From: an uncultured Roseburia sp.
GTDB taxonomy: Bacteria; Bacillota_A; Clostridia; Lachnospirales; Lachnospiraceae
Length of the DNA: 50,754 nt
Assembly: GCA_900753715.1 (NCBI GenBank)
Contig: CAAEAE010000021.1
Location: 1-50,754, forward strand
Direction of reading: 5' to 3'
The notes under the pieces were generated by a model that searched no databases, was not told the origin of the DNA, and was given only the letters and a program-made list of their open reading frames with translations. Positions 8,467-17,228 of this stretch are shown here, in pieces (within the stretch, counting starts at the first letter, position 1; each line of letters opens with the position of its first letter). The position numbers and the translations under genes are program-made.

Positions 8467-10140
8467 ATGGGCAACAACATGGAACTCGATTACGAAATGT
8501 TCTGCTACCAGTGTGAGCAGACGGCAAACGGAAAAGGCTGCACAAAGCTCGGTGTCTGCGGAAAGACGCCGGAAATTGCTGCCTTGCAGGACCTTTTAAT
8601 TTTTCAGATAAAAGGCATCAGTTTTTACGGGAAACCGTTAATAGAACAGGGTGCGCATATGGACAAAAGCGTGGTCAGCTTTATTGAAAATGTTCTTTTT
8701 ACAACACTGACCAATGTCAACTTTGATGCTGCCGCACATGTAGAGCTGTTGAAGCGCTCCCAGCAAATCAAGGACGAGCTTCGTGGCATGGCAGGAGACC
8801 TCCCAGATGTTCCGGCACACGCCGCTTATCACCTGCCGGAGACCAAAAGTGAAATGCTGCACGATGCCCCACTTGCGGGAATCATGTACGATAAATCCTT
8901 AGACCCGGATGTCCGCTCCCTGCGCCAGACCATTCTCTACGGCTTAAAGGGAATCAGCGCCTACGGGCATCAGGCAAGAGAGCTTGGATATTACAGCGAT
9001 GAGGTGGATGATTTTTATATTCTGGCACTCGAAGCACTCACAGACGACAAGCTGACAGCGGAAGAACTGATTCGCATGATGATGCGCACCGGAGAAATGG
9101 CGATTGAAGTCATGAAGAAGCTCGATGAGGCAAACACCACCATCTATCAGAACCCGACGCCGCATAGCGTCAATGTGCACATCAAAAAGGGGCCTTTTAT
9201 CATCGTCTCCGGGCACGACTTAAAGGATTTGGAAATGCTTTTAAAGCAGACCGAGGGCACCGGCATCAACATCTATACGCACGGCGAAATGCTTCCGTGC
9301 CACGGCTATCCGGGCTTAAAAAAGTACCCGCATCTGGTCGGAAACTTCGGTGGCGCCTGGCAGGACCAGCAGAAGCAGTTTGACAACCTGCCCGGCTGTA
9401 TCCTGATGACGACAAACTGTCTGATGCGCCCGCGTGATTCCTACAAAGACCGTATCTACAGCACCAATGTGGTCGGTTGGGACGGCGTCAAGCACATCGG
9501 CAAAAATGAAAACGGGGAAAAGGATTTTGGTCCCATCATTAAGCAGGCTTTGGAGCTTGGCGGTTTTCCGGAGGATGAAGAAGCACATGACATTTTAGTC
9601 GGCTTCGGGCATCACGCCGCCTTAAGCTATGCGGAGCAGATTGTAGCAGCCGTAAAAGACAAGCAGCTTCGCCACTTCTTTCTGATTGGCGGCTGCGACG
9701 GTGCAAGACCGGGCAGAAATTATTACACGGAATTCGCCAAGATGGTCCCAAAAGACTGCATGATTTTAACACTTGCCTGCGGCAAATACCGCTTTAACAA
9801 GTTAGAGTTCGGGGAAGTTGCCGGTCTGCCAAGGCTCTTAGACGTCGGGCAGTGCAACGATGTCTATTCTGCCATCCGCATTGCAACCGCTTTGGCAGAC
9901 GCCTTTGAAACGGATGTCAACGGTCTCCCGCTCTCCCTCATCGTCTCCTGGTACGAGCAGAAAGCCGTTGCAGACCTTCTCGCACTTTTAAGCCTCGGTA
10001 TCCGGAATATTTACCTCGGTCCTACCCTCCCGGCATTTTTAAGTCCAAATGTCCTGCAATATTTAACCGATACCTTCCATCTGCGCCTTATCAGCAATGC
10101 GGAGGATGATATTAAAACCTGTCTGAGACAGGCGGTTTAG
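8467..10140 (+). CDS. hcp: Hydroxylamine reductase / hybrid-cluster protein
   Basis: 557 residues from the ATG at 8467 (MGNNMELDYEMF), which has GGGAGAA six bases before it; an upstream ATG at 8449 is less well placed. Cys13, Cys16, Cys25 and Cys31 form the C-X2-C-X8-C-X5-C motif that binds the proximal iron-sulfur cluster in the anaerobe-type Hcp. Later GGCDGARPGRNYYTEFA and LACGKYRFNKLEFG supply hybrid-cluster ligands. Hcp reduces hydroxylamine and is best known as a nitric oxide reductase in nitrosative stress. It stands alone on the plus strand between two pseudogenes. The upstream 115 bases contain an imperfect direct repeat (TTTTCCCACAAAAATTT and TTTTCCACAAATTT) that could be a regulatory site. 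Confidence 0.95.
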   Translation: MGNNMELDYEMFCYQCEQTANGKGCTKLGVCGKTPEIAALQDLLIFQIKGISFYGKPLIEQGAHMDKSVVSFIENVLFTTLTNVNFDAAAHVELLKRSQQIKDELRGMAGDLPDVPAHAAYHLPETKSEMLHDAPLAGIMYDKSLDPDVRSLRQTILYGLKGISAYGHQARELGYYSDEVDDFYILALEALTDDKLTAEELIRMMMRTGEMAIEVMKKLDEANTTIYQNPTPHSVNVHIKKGPFIIVSGHDLKDLEMLLKQTEGTGINIYTHGEMLPCHGYPGLKKYPHLVGNFGGAWQDQQKQFDNLPGCILMTTNCLMRPRDSYKDRIYSTNVVGWDGVKHIGKNENGEKDFGPIIKQALELGGFPEDEEAHDILVGFGHHAALSYAEQIVAAVKDKQLRHFFLIGGCDGARPGRNYYTEFAKMVPKDCMILTLACGKYRFNKLEFGEVAGLPRLLDVGQCNDVYSAIRIATALADAFETDVNGLPLSLIVSWYEQKAVADLLALLSLGIRNIYLGPTLPAFLSPNVLQYLTDTFHLRLISNAEDDIKTCLRQAV

Positions 10141-10150
10141 GATAACGCCT

Positions 10151-11367
10151 TCAATCGTTGGATTTTTCCTCCAACTTTTGAGGGCTTTTCTCTTCCCCCA
10201 TCGTCTTTTTCACATATTCCGTGTATATCCTCTGATAGAGTCCCTCCTGTGCCATCAGGTCTGCATGTCTGCCGTGTTCCGATATCGTGCCGTTCTCAAG
10301 CACATAGATGTCTTCCGCAAACTGCGAAATGATATTCATTTTATGGGAAATAATAATCCCCTTCATTCCAGTTGTATAGTTCTGCAATACCTTCAGGCAT
10401 TTCTTCTCAGAAATGGCATCAAGGCTTGTAAACGGCTCGTCCAGAATGAGTCGGAAGCAGCTCACCGAGCAGCATTTTAATAATTGTGGATTTTCCTTCC
10501 CCGGAAAGGCCCACAATTCCGATTTTCACATTGACGTCAACCGACAAGCCGCTTAATGCCTTTTGCTCCGAGGCATTTTCATAGGCAAATGAACAGTTCT
10601 TTAACGCAAGCTCTTCGTGTTTTGGAATTTCTAAGCGCAATTCCGGTTGCAGACTGTCCTTTATCTTGTCGTGAAACATCGTAAAGCGGTGTCTGTTGGA
10701 ATCATACTGTTTTAAAAGCGTAATCGGCGCAAAAATTGTTGAAAAATAAGAAAGCATCGCAATAAAAGACGCAATCTCCAGTTTTCCGTCATTCATCTGC
10801 CAGACAGAAACGATGAAAAACACGGAAAGAGCCAGTATCCGGATTCCGCCAAGTGCAGACGCAGACGCCGTGTTAATCGTGTTTGCCTGCTTCATCAGCC
10901 GGTCCCTCTCATCAAACGTCTGATAAATGGATTTCATATACCGCCCTATATCTGCAAATCCCATCACACTCAACCGGTTTTCAATACACTCAAGCACACG
11001 CGGGTTTGCCTCATAAATCTTTTCCCTTGCTGCCTGAAATTTCTTAATAAAGGCTTTATCTTCTTATTCTTTAATGCAGATTCAATAAGTTCCTCCTGAA
11101 GCGTTCTCTGAAGTGTCCGTTCCAGATGGCTCAACAGAACAGATTCTGCAATGACCGCGAGAACTCCCGCCAGCCCGCATAAAAAATAAATGCAGATATA
11201 AGAAATCTCCAACTGTGAATTGGTCATCAGCTCAATCATTTTTTCTGCAAAATCGGAATAAGAACCATAGAACAGTTATTTACAAAGGATGTCAGAAAAT
11301 TTAAAAGAAAATATAATTTTGCCTTCCGGTTAAATCGTTTCCATGCGAACTTATAAAATTTTATCAT
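10151..11367 (-). pseudogene. ABC exporter (fused TM and ATPase domains), frameshifted and deleted
   Basis: Four pieces follow one another in changing frames. From the ATG at 11367 the start reads MIKFYKFAWKRFN, then FAEKMIELMTNSQLEISYIC after a frameshift near 11245. Next come transmembrane and linker sequence (ALSVFFIVSVWQM; KNCSFAYENASEQKALSGL) and a Walker A, GIVGLSGEGKST. After ELLPTHS the frame changes again directly to LILDEPFTSLDAISEKKC (Walker B). The Q-loop and the LSGGQ signature between them are missing, so the ATPase cannot work. The layout is that of an MsbA/CydC-type half transporter, normally about 530-580 residues. No adjacent partner half transporter is visible. Confidence 0.85.
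10157..10179 (+). terminator. Weak terminator after hcp
   Basis: GTTGGA and TCCAAC form a 6-bp stem with a 7-base loop, followed by TTTT, 17 bases after the hcp stop. The stem is short. Confidence 0.35.
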
Positions 11368-11450
11368 TGTCCTTTCTTTGGATTGGACACCGTCTTTTGT
11401 CGGTAATACAATCTGTTATATCACAACGACAAGTGCTTTGCAATGAAAAA

Positions 11451-11479
11451 CAGCCCCTATCCCGTCCGGATAAGGGCTG
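11451..11479 (-). terminator. Rho-independent terminator after the DUF4349 gene
   Basis: CAGCCCTTATCC and GGATAGGGGCTG pair around a short loop, followed on the minus strand by TTTTT. It lies 7 bases after the DUF4349 stop codon. Confidence 0.85.
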
Positions 11480-11485
11480 CCCTCG

Positions 11486-12502
11486 TCACTCCTGTTTTTT
11501 CTCTGCGCGTTTTTCTTCTTTTTTCTGCCTTCTCTTCTGCTTCCATTTCTTTAACGGTTTGCAGATAAGGAGATAAATCAATGCCGCAAGGATTGCATAC
11601 GGTATCAGATGAATCACCGCAAATAACGCAACCTCAAGGAATTTTAAAAATCCCGTCCATGTGCTTACAAACGTCTTTTTCAAACGGGTGAGGAATGTAT
11701 TTTTCATCGTACTGTCATCCTGTCTGTACTCCATCACCTCAGTGAGGTTAATGTTGACATAGGAATAGGCAACATCTGTATCCATTCCCCGCAGATGGGT
11801 TTTTAATTTGTTGAGCTGATATGTAACCTCGGTCAGTCTGTCCTGCACGGTAATCATGTCCTCAATGCTGTCACACTCTTCTAACATGGCAAGCAGATTC
11901 TTTTCCTGCACCTCAAGCGCTTCAATCTGAACCGAGGTGTCATAATACTCCTGGCTGATATTGTCGACACTCGTTGATTTGGAAATCACCTTGCCCACGC
12001 CGTCTAATTCATTTAAAAAATTCTGATAATCTGCGGATGGCACGCGAATCTCAATGTAATTGCGCAGCGTTCCGCTGGTCTTGCAGTAATCCTCATAATA
12101 CCAGTCATAGCTGTCATCCGATTCGTTCTCGCTCTGGATAATCGCATGATAGCGGTCAATGATGTCCCGGATTCCCTGTAAGCTTGCCGCATAATCCGTC
12201 GTTTCAATGCTCATATCGCAGTGGTAAACCAGCTTTTCTTCGAGTGCTGCAAAGTCTGTGTCCGTATCGTTCCCCCCGTTACCGCTCTCTGCAATCGCAT
12301 CCTCCGACATCTCGTAACTGTCACCCGATGCGATTCCGGCTGTATCCGCCGAATCCGAAACGCCTTCATCATACACCGCGCTTTCATTGTAATCTGCCCT
12401 GTAATCGGATGCCGAACTCGTTGATTTTCCGGATGAACCACACCCCGTCGCCATTGTGACAAGCATCACTGCCGCCAATATTCCACATAGTCTCTTTTTC
12501 AT
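11486..12502 (-). CDS. DUF4349-domain lipoprotein
   Basis: 338 residues from the ATG at 12502 (MKKRLCGILAAVML); an AGGAG site lies upstream and two earlier in-frame starts (12508, 12505) are too close to it. The signal peptide ends in a lipobox (TMATGC), so it is probably anchored to the outer face of the membrane. A low-complexity acidic, Ser-rich linker follows, then the DUF4349 domain: IEIRVPSADYQNFLNELDGV, KVISKSTSVDNISQEYYD and a coiled coil (QIEALEVQEKNLLAMLEEC...LTEVTYQLNKLK). A transmembrane helix (about 290-315) and a strongly basic cytoplasmic tail close it. The role of DUF4349 proteins is not established. A terminator follows; 69 bases separate it from the upstream radical SAM gene. 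Confidence 0.85.
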   Translation of the reverse strand: MKKRLCGILAAVMLVTMATGCGSSGKSTSSASDYRADYNESAVYDEGVSDSADTAGIASGDSYEMSEDAIAESGNGGNDTDTDFAALEEKLVYHCDMSIETTDYAASLQGIRDIIDRYHAIIQSENESDDSYDWYYEDYCKTSGTLRNYIEIRVPSADYQNFLNELDGVGKVISKSTSVDNISQEYYDTSVQIEALEVQEKNLLAMLEECDSIEDMITVQDRLTEVTYQLNKLKTHLRGMDTDVAYSYVNINLTEVMEYRQDDSTMKNTFLTRLKKTFVSTWTGFLKFLEVALFAVIHLIPYAILAALIYLLICKPLKKWKQKRRQKKEEKRAEKKQE

Positions 12503-12571
12503 ACGCACCATTCTCCTTTCACCCCTATAGACGCTCTTTCTTCCACGGGGTTGCAGCATGAGAAAAAATTT

Positions 12572-13759
12572 TCAGAGCATGGCAGACAATTCCCGTGAAA
12601 TCGTATTTCCCCAGAAAATTCCTTTTTCCGTCAGGTAGTAATTTTCCTCCTTCTGGCGGACCATTTCATTCGACAGCAGCTCTGCAAGAAATGCCTCATA
12701 GCCGGACTTATCCTTATAGTACTCCTCCCCCGGAAGTCTTCCCGTCTGAATTGCCCCCTTAAACCGTACAATCTCGTCATATTCCGGCACAAACAGCATC
12801 CCCATCCGTTTTTCAAACTGTGCAACACTGTCACGGTATTCGTCTAATCTGATAGGATTCATCATGGCAAGGTGATTGACCGAACCCCCTGCCCCGGCTC
12901 CAAGCGGAAGCGTGTCCGCCCCCTTATGACGGTTCATGATATAACGGTAACGGTCGCCCTTTACCATCTTGGTAAGCTCCAGAAAGTGATAACCAGCCTG
13001 CTTCATATGCTCTGCAATGGCAAAAAACATTTTTTCATCATTCGCCTCATCCTGCGCAGGGTCTATGGAAGCCTCTCTCATATTAATCAGAGAATACATG
13101 GAAAATCCGTCCAAATCCAGCTCTTTTATCCGTTCAAGGTCTCTGTAAAGACTCTCCATTGTCTGTCCAGAATAATTATAAATCAAATCCATACTGACCG
13201 TCAACCCAGGGTGGCTCTTTAGCTGGCGCAGCCTTTCAAACGCAGTGTCCCCGGAACCAATGCGCCCCATTTTCCGGCGTCCCTCGTCGTCAAAGGTCTG
13301 CACTCCCACGGAAAAACGGTTGACCCCGGCAGCAATGAGCTGTTTTATTTTTTCTTCCGTAAGCTCGGTCACAGTGGTTTCAATCGTAAATTCCGCATCC
13401 TTCGTAAAAGAAAAATTTGCTTTCAGTGCATGAAGAATCATCGAAAGTTTTTCTCCGCTTAACGTAGTCGGCGTCCCCCCGCCAAAATACACCGCATCAA
13501 AAACCGTCGTTTTTATATAAGGAAGTACTGCATATGCCTCAATTTCTTTTACAATTGTAGATGCGTAATCTTCTGCCGGCTCCTGCAGACTCCGTCTCAT
13601 GTTGCAAAAACTGCATATTTTCCTGCAAAAAGGCACATGAATGTAGATGGCTGCACCCCCTTTTGTGGCAGGATTCTCCGTTCCAAGTGCCATCTCTACG
13701 CTCTGCATCCCCACCATGTACTTTTTTCCTTCACTCATCGCACTGTGGTGGGTTTTCAT
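12572..13759 (-). CDS. ChuW/HutW-type radical SAM heme-utilisation enzyme
   Basis: 395 residues from the ATG at 13759; an alternative ATG at 13774 would overlap the flavodoxin stop. Cys45, Cys49 and Cys52 form the CxxxCxxC motif (CRKICSFC) of radical SAM enzymes. VYFGGGTPTTLS, INRFSVGVQTFD-like sequence (VNRFSVGVQTF) and DLIYNYSGQT follow the coproporphyrinogen-oxidase-like pattern. The C-terminal half carries GADTLPLGAGAGGS, nearer to ChuW/HutW than to HemW, which has a GAH-type motif there. ChuW opens the heme ring anaerobically using SAM and reduced flavodoxin, giving iron and anaerobilin. Here it directly follows a flavodoxin and a heme-type ABC transporter, which supports the same role. 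I infer function from family and context; substrate is untested. Confidence 0.8.
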   Translation of the reverse strand: MKTHHSAMSEGKKYMVGMQSVEMALGTENPATKGGAAIYIHVPFCRKICSFCNMRRSLQEPAEDYASTIVKEIEAYAVLPYIKTTVFDAVYFGGGTPTTLSGEKLSMILHALKANFSFTKDAEFTIETTVTELTEEKIKQLIAAGVNRFSVGVQTFDDEGRRKMGRIGSGDTAFERLRQLKSHPGLTVSMDLIYNYSGQTMESLYRDLERIKELDLDGFSMYSLINMREASIDPAQDEANDEKMFFAIAEHMKQAGYHFLELTKMVKGDRYRYIMNRHKGADTLPLGAGAGGSVNHLAMMNPIRLDEYRDSVAQFEKRMGMLFVPEYDEIVRFKGAIQTGRLPGEEYYKDKSGYEAFLAELLSNEMVRQKEENYYLTEKGIFWGNTISRELSAML

Positions 13760-13766
13760 CCGTTCC

Positions 13767-14279
13767 TTAAACATCCTCTTCAATCCTTTCCCGAAACAGT
13801 TCTGCCGCACAGGCAATGTCCGCCGCAGAAGGATGATTTGCGGAAATCCGGTGGCGCTTGCGTTTTTCCGGTGTCGGATAATGCGGATTATCCTTCGGCA
13901 TTTTTTCAAAAATCTCTATCATACGAGGGTCAATTTTTCCCTGACAGATGTATCTTCCAATTACATGATTTTTCTCTTTCACAAGGTCCTCACCTGCTTT
14001 GATGGCTCCTACGCCATGGTCGCTGTCCGGCCAGAATGCAAGCGTTGCAAATACGCCTACCTTTTTTCCGCTTATCTCCTTTAAAAATGCTGCCGCTTCC
14101 TCGTTGGCACCGCCTTTATCCACCCAGTAACCGGCTAATACCGTATCATAGGCATCGAGACTTTTTACCTCGCTCATCGGAAGAATCTCCTTCTCCATCT
14201 CTCCCAATCCTTCATAAATTCCCTCTGCAAGTTTTTTCGTGTTTCCTGTCTTGCTTGAATATGTCACTAAAATTTTCAT
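13767..14279 (-). CDS. Flavodoxin
   Basis: 170 residues. The FMN phosphate loop is TYSSKTGNTKKLAEG at the N-terminus, and the second FMN loop region is LAGYWVDKGGANEEAAAFL. The length fits a flavodoxin family protein. The ATG at 14279 has GAGG 7 bases upstream; a TTG at 14285 is too close to that site. It lies between the ABC ATPase gene (40 bases upstream) and the radical SAM gene (7 bases downstream), so it is the likely electron donor for the radical SAM enzyme, as flavodoxin is for ChuW. Confidence 0.85.
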   Translation of the reverse strand: MKILVTYSSKTGNTKKLAEGIYEGLGEMEKEILPMSEVKSLDAYDTVLAGYWVDKGGANEEAAAFLKEISGKKVGVFATLAFWPDSDHGVGAIKAGEDLVKEKNHVIGRYICQGKIDPRMIEIFEKMPKDNPHYPTPEKRKRHRISANHPSAADIACAAELFRERIEEDV

Positions 14280-14319
14280 TTTCAATCCTCATTTCTGCAC
14301 ATATTTTTGTGTGCGTTTT

Positions 14320-15090
14320 TTATCCCACCAAAGGAATCATATACGGACACTGATTTGCATCCGACCACTTTACCAGAGCACGGATTCCGTATACCTCTTT
14401 TAAGCGTTCCTCGGTGATGCCGTCCTTTACATTTCCCTCATAACAGATGCTTCCCCCGTTCATGATAATCAGGTTGTCGCTAAACTGCATTGCCTGATTG
14501 ATATCATGGAGTACCATCACGACCGTAATTTTATATTCCCGATTTAATTTTTTAACCAGCGTCAGTATTTCCAGCTGATAAAAAATATCAAGATACGTTG
14601 TCGGCTCATCCAGGAACAGGATATCCGTTTTCTGTGCGAGCGCCATTGCAATCCACGCGCGCTGCCGCTCTCCGCCGGAAAGCTGTCCGATACTCTTTTT
14701 CCGGAGTTTTGTCAGGTTTGTCACAGCAAGCGCCCAGTCGACGGCTTCCTCCGCCTCATCATCCTGCGCCGAAAAAATGGTCTGATGCGGCATTCTCCCA
14801 AACTGCACCAGCCGCTCCACCGTGAGATCCGATGGCGCCGTATTCTGCTGATGAACCATGGCAATTTTTTTTGCAATCTCTTTGACCGGCATCTGCGCAA
14901 TGCTTTTTCCCTCAAGAATCACCTCACCCTCCCCGGGTTTTAACTGGCGCACCAGAATATTTAGTAATGTCGACTTCCCGGAACCGTTTGGACCCAGTAT
15001 CGTTGTCACCTTTCCCGTCTCAATTTCTCCGCTCAAATCCCGGATAAAGGAATCCTCCCCGTAAGAAAAACTGATTTCTTTAATCTCCAT
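14320..15090 (-). CDS. Heme/siderophore ABC transporter ATP-binding protein (FecE/HmuV type)
   Basis: 256 residues with Walker A GPNGSGKST, Q-loop MVHQQNT, signature LSGGERQRAW, Walker B DILFLDEPTTYLD and the switch His in VMVLHDINQA. The combination LSGGERQRAWIAMALAQ followed by DEPTTYLDI is typical of ATPases that energise siderophore, heme and cobalamin importers. Its start overlaps the permease gene by 11 bases. It would hydrolyse ATP on the cytoplasmic side to drive uptake of the ligand delivered by the IsdE-like lipoprotein. Confidence 0.92.
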   Translation of the reverse strand: MEIKEISFSYGEDSFIRDLSGEIETGKVTTILGPNGSGKSTLLNILVRQLKPGEGEVILEGKSIAQMPVKEIAKKIAMVHQQNTAPSDLTVERLVQFGRMPHQTIFSAQDDEAEEAVDWALAVTNLTKLRKKSIGQLSGGERQRAWIAMALAQKTDILFLDEPTTYLDIFYQLEILTLVKKLNREYKITVVMVLHDINQAMQFSDNLIIMNGGSICYEGNVKDGITEERLKEVYGIRALVKWSDANQCPYMIPLVG

Positions 15091-16060
15091 AGCCCTTGCT
15101 GTCCTTTCTCAAAAGATATAAGAAAAACGGTCCGCCGCACACGGTAGTAATCACTCCGACCGGAATTTCATACGGTGCGATAACCGTTCTTCCCACGGTA
15201 TCTGCCGCCAGCAGAACCGTTGCCCCCATCAGTGCGGAAAACGGTATCAGATATTTGTGCTCCGAGCCCATCAAAATCCGCGCGATATGTGGCACAATCA
15301 GTCCGATAAATCCAATCACTCCGACATAGGCAGTCGAGATTCCCGCCAGGAAAACTGCCACGGCAGATATCAGAAGACGTAAGACATTGGGATTATACCC
15401 GAGACTTTTCGTATTCTTATCTCCAAGCGCCAACACGTCACAGCACCTTGGAAGCAAAAATGCCAGAAAAAGTCCAATGGCACTGTAAATTGCCATAAAT
15501 TTTACCTGCGTCCAGCTCTTTTTTCCAAGTTCCCCGTTCAACCAGCTCAATACTCCCGCAAGGCTTTCACTGTTTAAAAGTGAAATCAGGCTGCTGACGC
15601 CGCCGAGCATGGAATTTACCGCCACTCCAGCAAGCACAATCCGGACAGCGGATAACCCCTGCTTCCATGCCAGCGAATAAATCAGAACACAGGCAAGGAT
15701 TCCTCCCAGAAATCCAAAGATTGGAACGGCAGAGGTCATTCCCGGAAAGTAAAGCATCAGAATCATGACTACCACACTTGCTCCGGAAGAGATTCCCGTA
15801 ATTCCGGGGTCAGCCATCGGATTGCGCATCACGCCCTGTAACAGCACACCTGACACCGCAAGATTAGTTCCGACTAACACTCCCATTATAATCCGCGGAA
15901 GGCGGATATCCCGAATGATACCCGCCGTTCCACCTGTGCCGTTTCCAAACGCCGCCAGAATGTCCCCCATGGAAACAGAGACACTTCCAATCCGAATGGA
16001 AACTAAAATTACCAGCACTAAAAGAGTGCTTAAAATAAGAAATGCACTTTTTCGTTTCAT
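15080..16060 (-). CDS. FecCD-family permease of heme ABC transporter (IsdF-like)
   Basis: 326 residues from the ATG at 16060 (MKRKSAFLILSTLLV); the upstream open frame overlaps the binding-protein gene and is not needed. About nine to ten hydrophobic helices are visible. Family motifs include IRLPRIIMGVLVGTNLAVSGVLLQGVMRNPMADPGITG, here abbreviated to RLPRI...NPMADPGITG, and GFIGLIVPHIARI near the C-terminus. Two subunits would form the membrane channel. It begins 7 bases after the binding-protein stop. Confidence 0.92.
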   Translation of the reverse strand: MKRKSAFLILSTLLVLVILVSIRIGSVSVSMGDILAAFGNGTGGTAGIIRDIRLPRIIMGVLVGTNLAVSGVLLQGVMRNPMADPGITGISSGASVVVMILMLYFPGMTSAVPIFGFLGGILACVLIYSLAWKQGLSAVRIVLAGVAVNSMLGGVSSLISLLNSESLAGVLSWLNGELGKKSWTQVKFMAIYSAIGLFLAFLLPRCCDVLALGDKNTKSLGYNPNVLRLLISAVAVFLAGISTAYVGVIGFIGLIVPHIARILMGSEHKYLIPFSALMGATVLLAADTVGRTVIAPYEIPVGVITTVCGGPFFLYLLRKDSKGYGD

Positions 16061-16067
16061 CGCTGTG

Positions 16068-17066
16068 TTAATTCTCCTGATACAAAATCTCCACCAGTTT
16101 TTCAAGTGCATCTCCCGCCTGAAGATTTGCACTCATTCCAAAGTAACCGGTCTCTAATGCATAAACACGGTCATTTGTCACTGCATCGAAATTCTGCCAT
16201 GCTTCATTGGTATCAAATTCATTCTGTAATGCCTTTAAGGACTCTTCCGGATTGGCATGTGCCATCAACAGGATGTAGTCCGGATTCTGCTCTGCAAGAT
16301 ATTCCATATCAATCGGAGAAAATCCGCTCGGTGCATCTGTCACAACATTGACACCACCTGCCAGGCGTACCAGGTCGCCGACATAGGTACTGTCAGAAGC
16401 TGCCATAAAACTGTCTCCCGCTCCAAAGATAATTAAAACAGTCGGCGCTTCCTTTCCTTCCACTTCGGCTTCCACGTTTGCTTCCTTTTCCTCAAGCCCT
16501 GCAATCACAGCAGATGCAGCGTCTTTGTTTCCAAACAGTGCCCCCAGGTCTGTGATAGTGGTTTTTAATCCCTCATAGCTGGAAAGGTCTGCAAAGTAAG
16601 TTGTAGCGCCGGTTGCCTTAAACTGGTCTCCAAGGTCTGCCTCAAGTGAATCGACAGAAATAATATAATCCGACTCTAAGGAAGTAATCACCTCCATATC
16701 CGGTGACATCGGATTTCCAATCTCGGTTGCATCTGCAACACTCTCCGGCAGTGTATAACTGCTTGTCGGAACACCCACCATCGGAATATTCATTGCATCG
16801 AGAATCTCAACAATTGCAACGGATGATGCCACAACATTACCAGCCTCTTCTGTTTCCGTCTGCTCGGTTGCCTCCACCTGTTCGCTTCCCTCTGCCTTAT
16901 CCCCCGATTCGGTCTGAGTACTTACTTCAGTCTGTGTACTTGCCTCAGTCTGCACCTCTGTTGTCTTGTTATCCTCTGCTCCGGTCGTCGTATTTCCGCA
17001 GCCTGCAAGCATCACTGCTGCCATACCGGCACTTAATACCATTGCTGTCAATTTGTTCTTTCTCAT
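16068..17066 (-). CDS. isdE: IsdE-like heme-binding lipoprotein
   Basis: 332 residues from the ATG at 17066, with AAAGGAGG 7 bases before it. The signal peptide ends in lipobox LAGC (Cys23). A Thr/Glu/Gln-rich linker (about 30-75) precedes the binding domain. The domain contains MVGVPTSSYTLPESV, IGNPMSPDMEVITSLESDYI, LLMAHANPEESLKALQNEF and YFGMSANLQAGDALEKL, an order close to IsdE of staphylococci. The expected axial heme ligands are present as Met120 (GNPM) and His270 (MAH); in staphylococcal IsdE these are Met78 and His229, the same distance apart within one residue. It would hand heme to the IsdF-like permease. It is the first gene of the heme operon. Confidence 0.85.
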   Translation of the reverse strand: MRKNKLTAMVLSAGMAAVMLAGCGNTTTGAEDNKTTEVQTEASTQTEVSTQTESGDKAEGSEQVEATEQTETEEAGNVVASSVAIVEILDAMNIPMVGVPTSSYTLPESVADATEIGNPMSPDMEVITSLESDYIISVDSLEADLGDQFKATGATTYFADLSSYEGLKTTITDLGALFGNKDAASAVIAGLEEKEANVEAEVEGKEAPTVLIIFGAGDSFMAASDSTYVGDLVRLAGGVNVVTDAPSGFSPIDMEYLAEQNPDYILLMAHANPEESLKALQNEFDTNEAWQNFDAVTNDRVYALETGYFGMSANLQAGDALEKLVEILYQEN

Positions 17067-17113
17067 GTCGTATCCTCCTTTTGTCCACATGATGATAAAT
17101 TTTTTCACTTTTC

Positions 17114-17131
17114 GGTTAGTCTTCACTAACC
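17114..17131. promoter_or_regulatory. Palindromic operator GTTAGT-N4-ACTAAC (heme operon / araC)
   Basis: GGTTAGT and ACTAACC are perfect inverted arms around CTTC. The site is 48 bases upstream of the isdE-like start and near the -35 region of the divergent AraC gene, whose -10 candidate TATAAT is at 17151-17156. The same GTTAGT-N4-ACTAAC occurs at 23422-23437. The half site resembles that of DtxR/IdeR-type iron repressors (TTAGGTTAG), which suggests metal control, but the spacing differs and the regulator is unknown. Confidence 0.6.
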
Positions 17132-17228
17132 ATTTAGCATAGTATCATGTTATAATGGAGGTATGTTTTAAAAAATATCTGCTTTTTTTCAAAATATTCA
17201 CATCGCAGTTTTACAATATGGAGGAACT

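Noticed and set aside
12572..13759. Reading the radical SAM protein as HemW
   Set aside because: C-terminal GAGAGGS motif and the heme-transport operon favour ChuW/HutW; HemW is normally near hrcA/dnaK or lepA.
13637..14084. Plus-strand frames of 121 and 145 residues
   Set aside because: Antisense of the flavodoxin and radical SAM genes, whose families are clear.
14286..14319. GCACA/TGTGC hairpin with a T run
   Set aside because: The T run is on the plus strand, where no gene ends; it lies inside the heme operon and is probably not a terminator.
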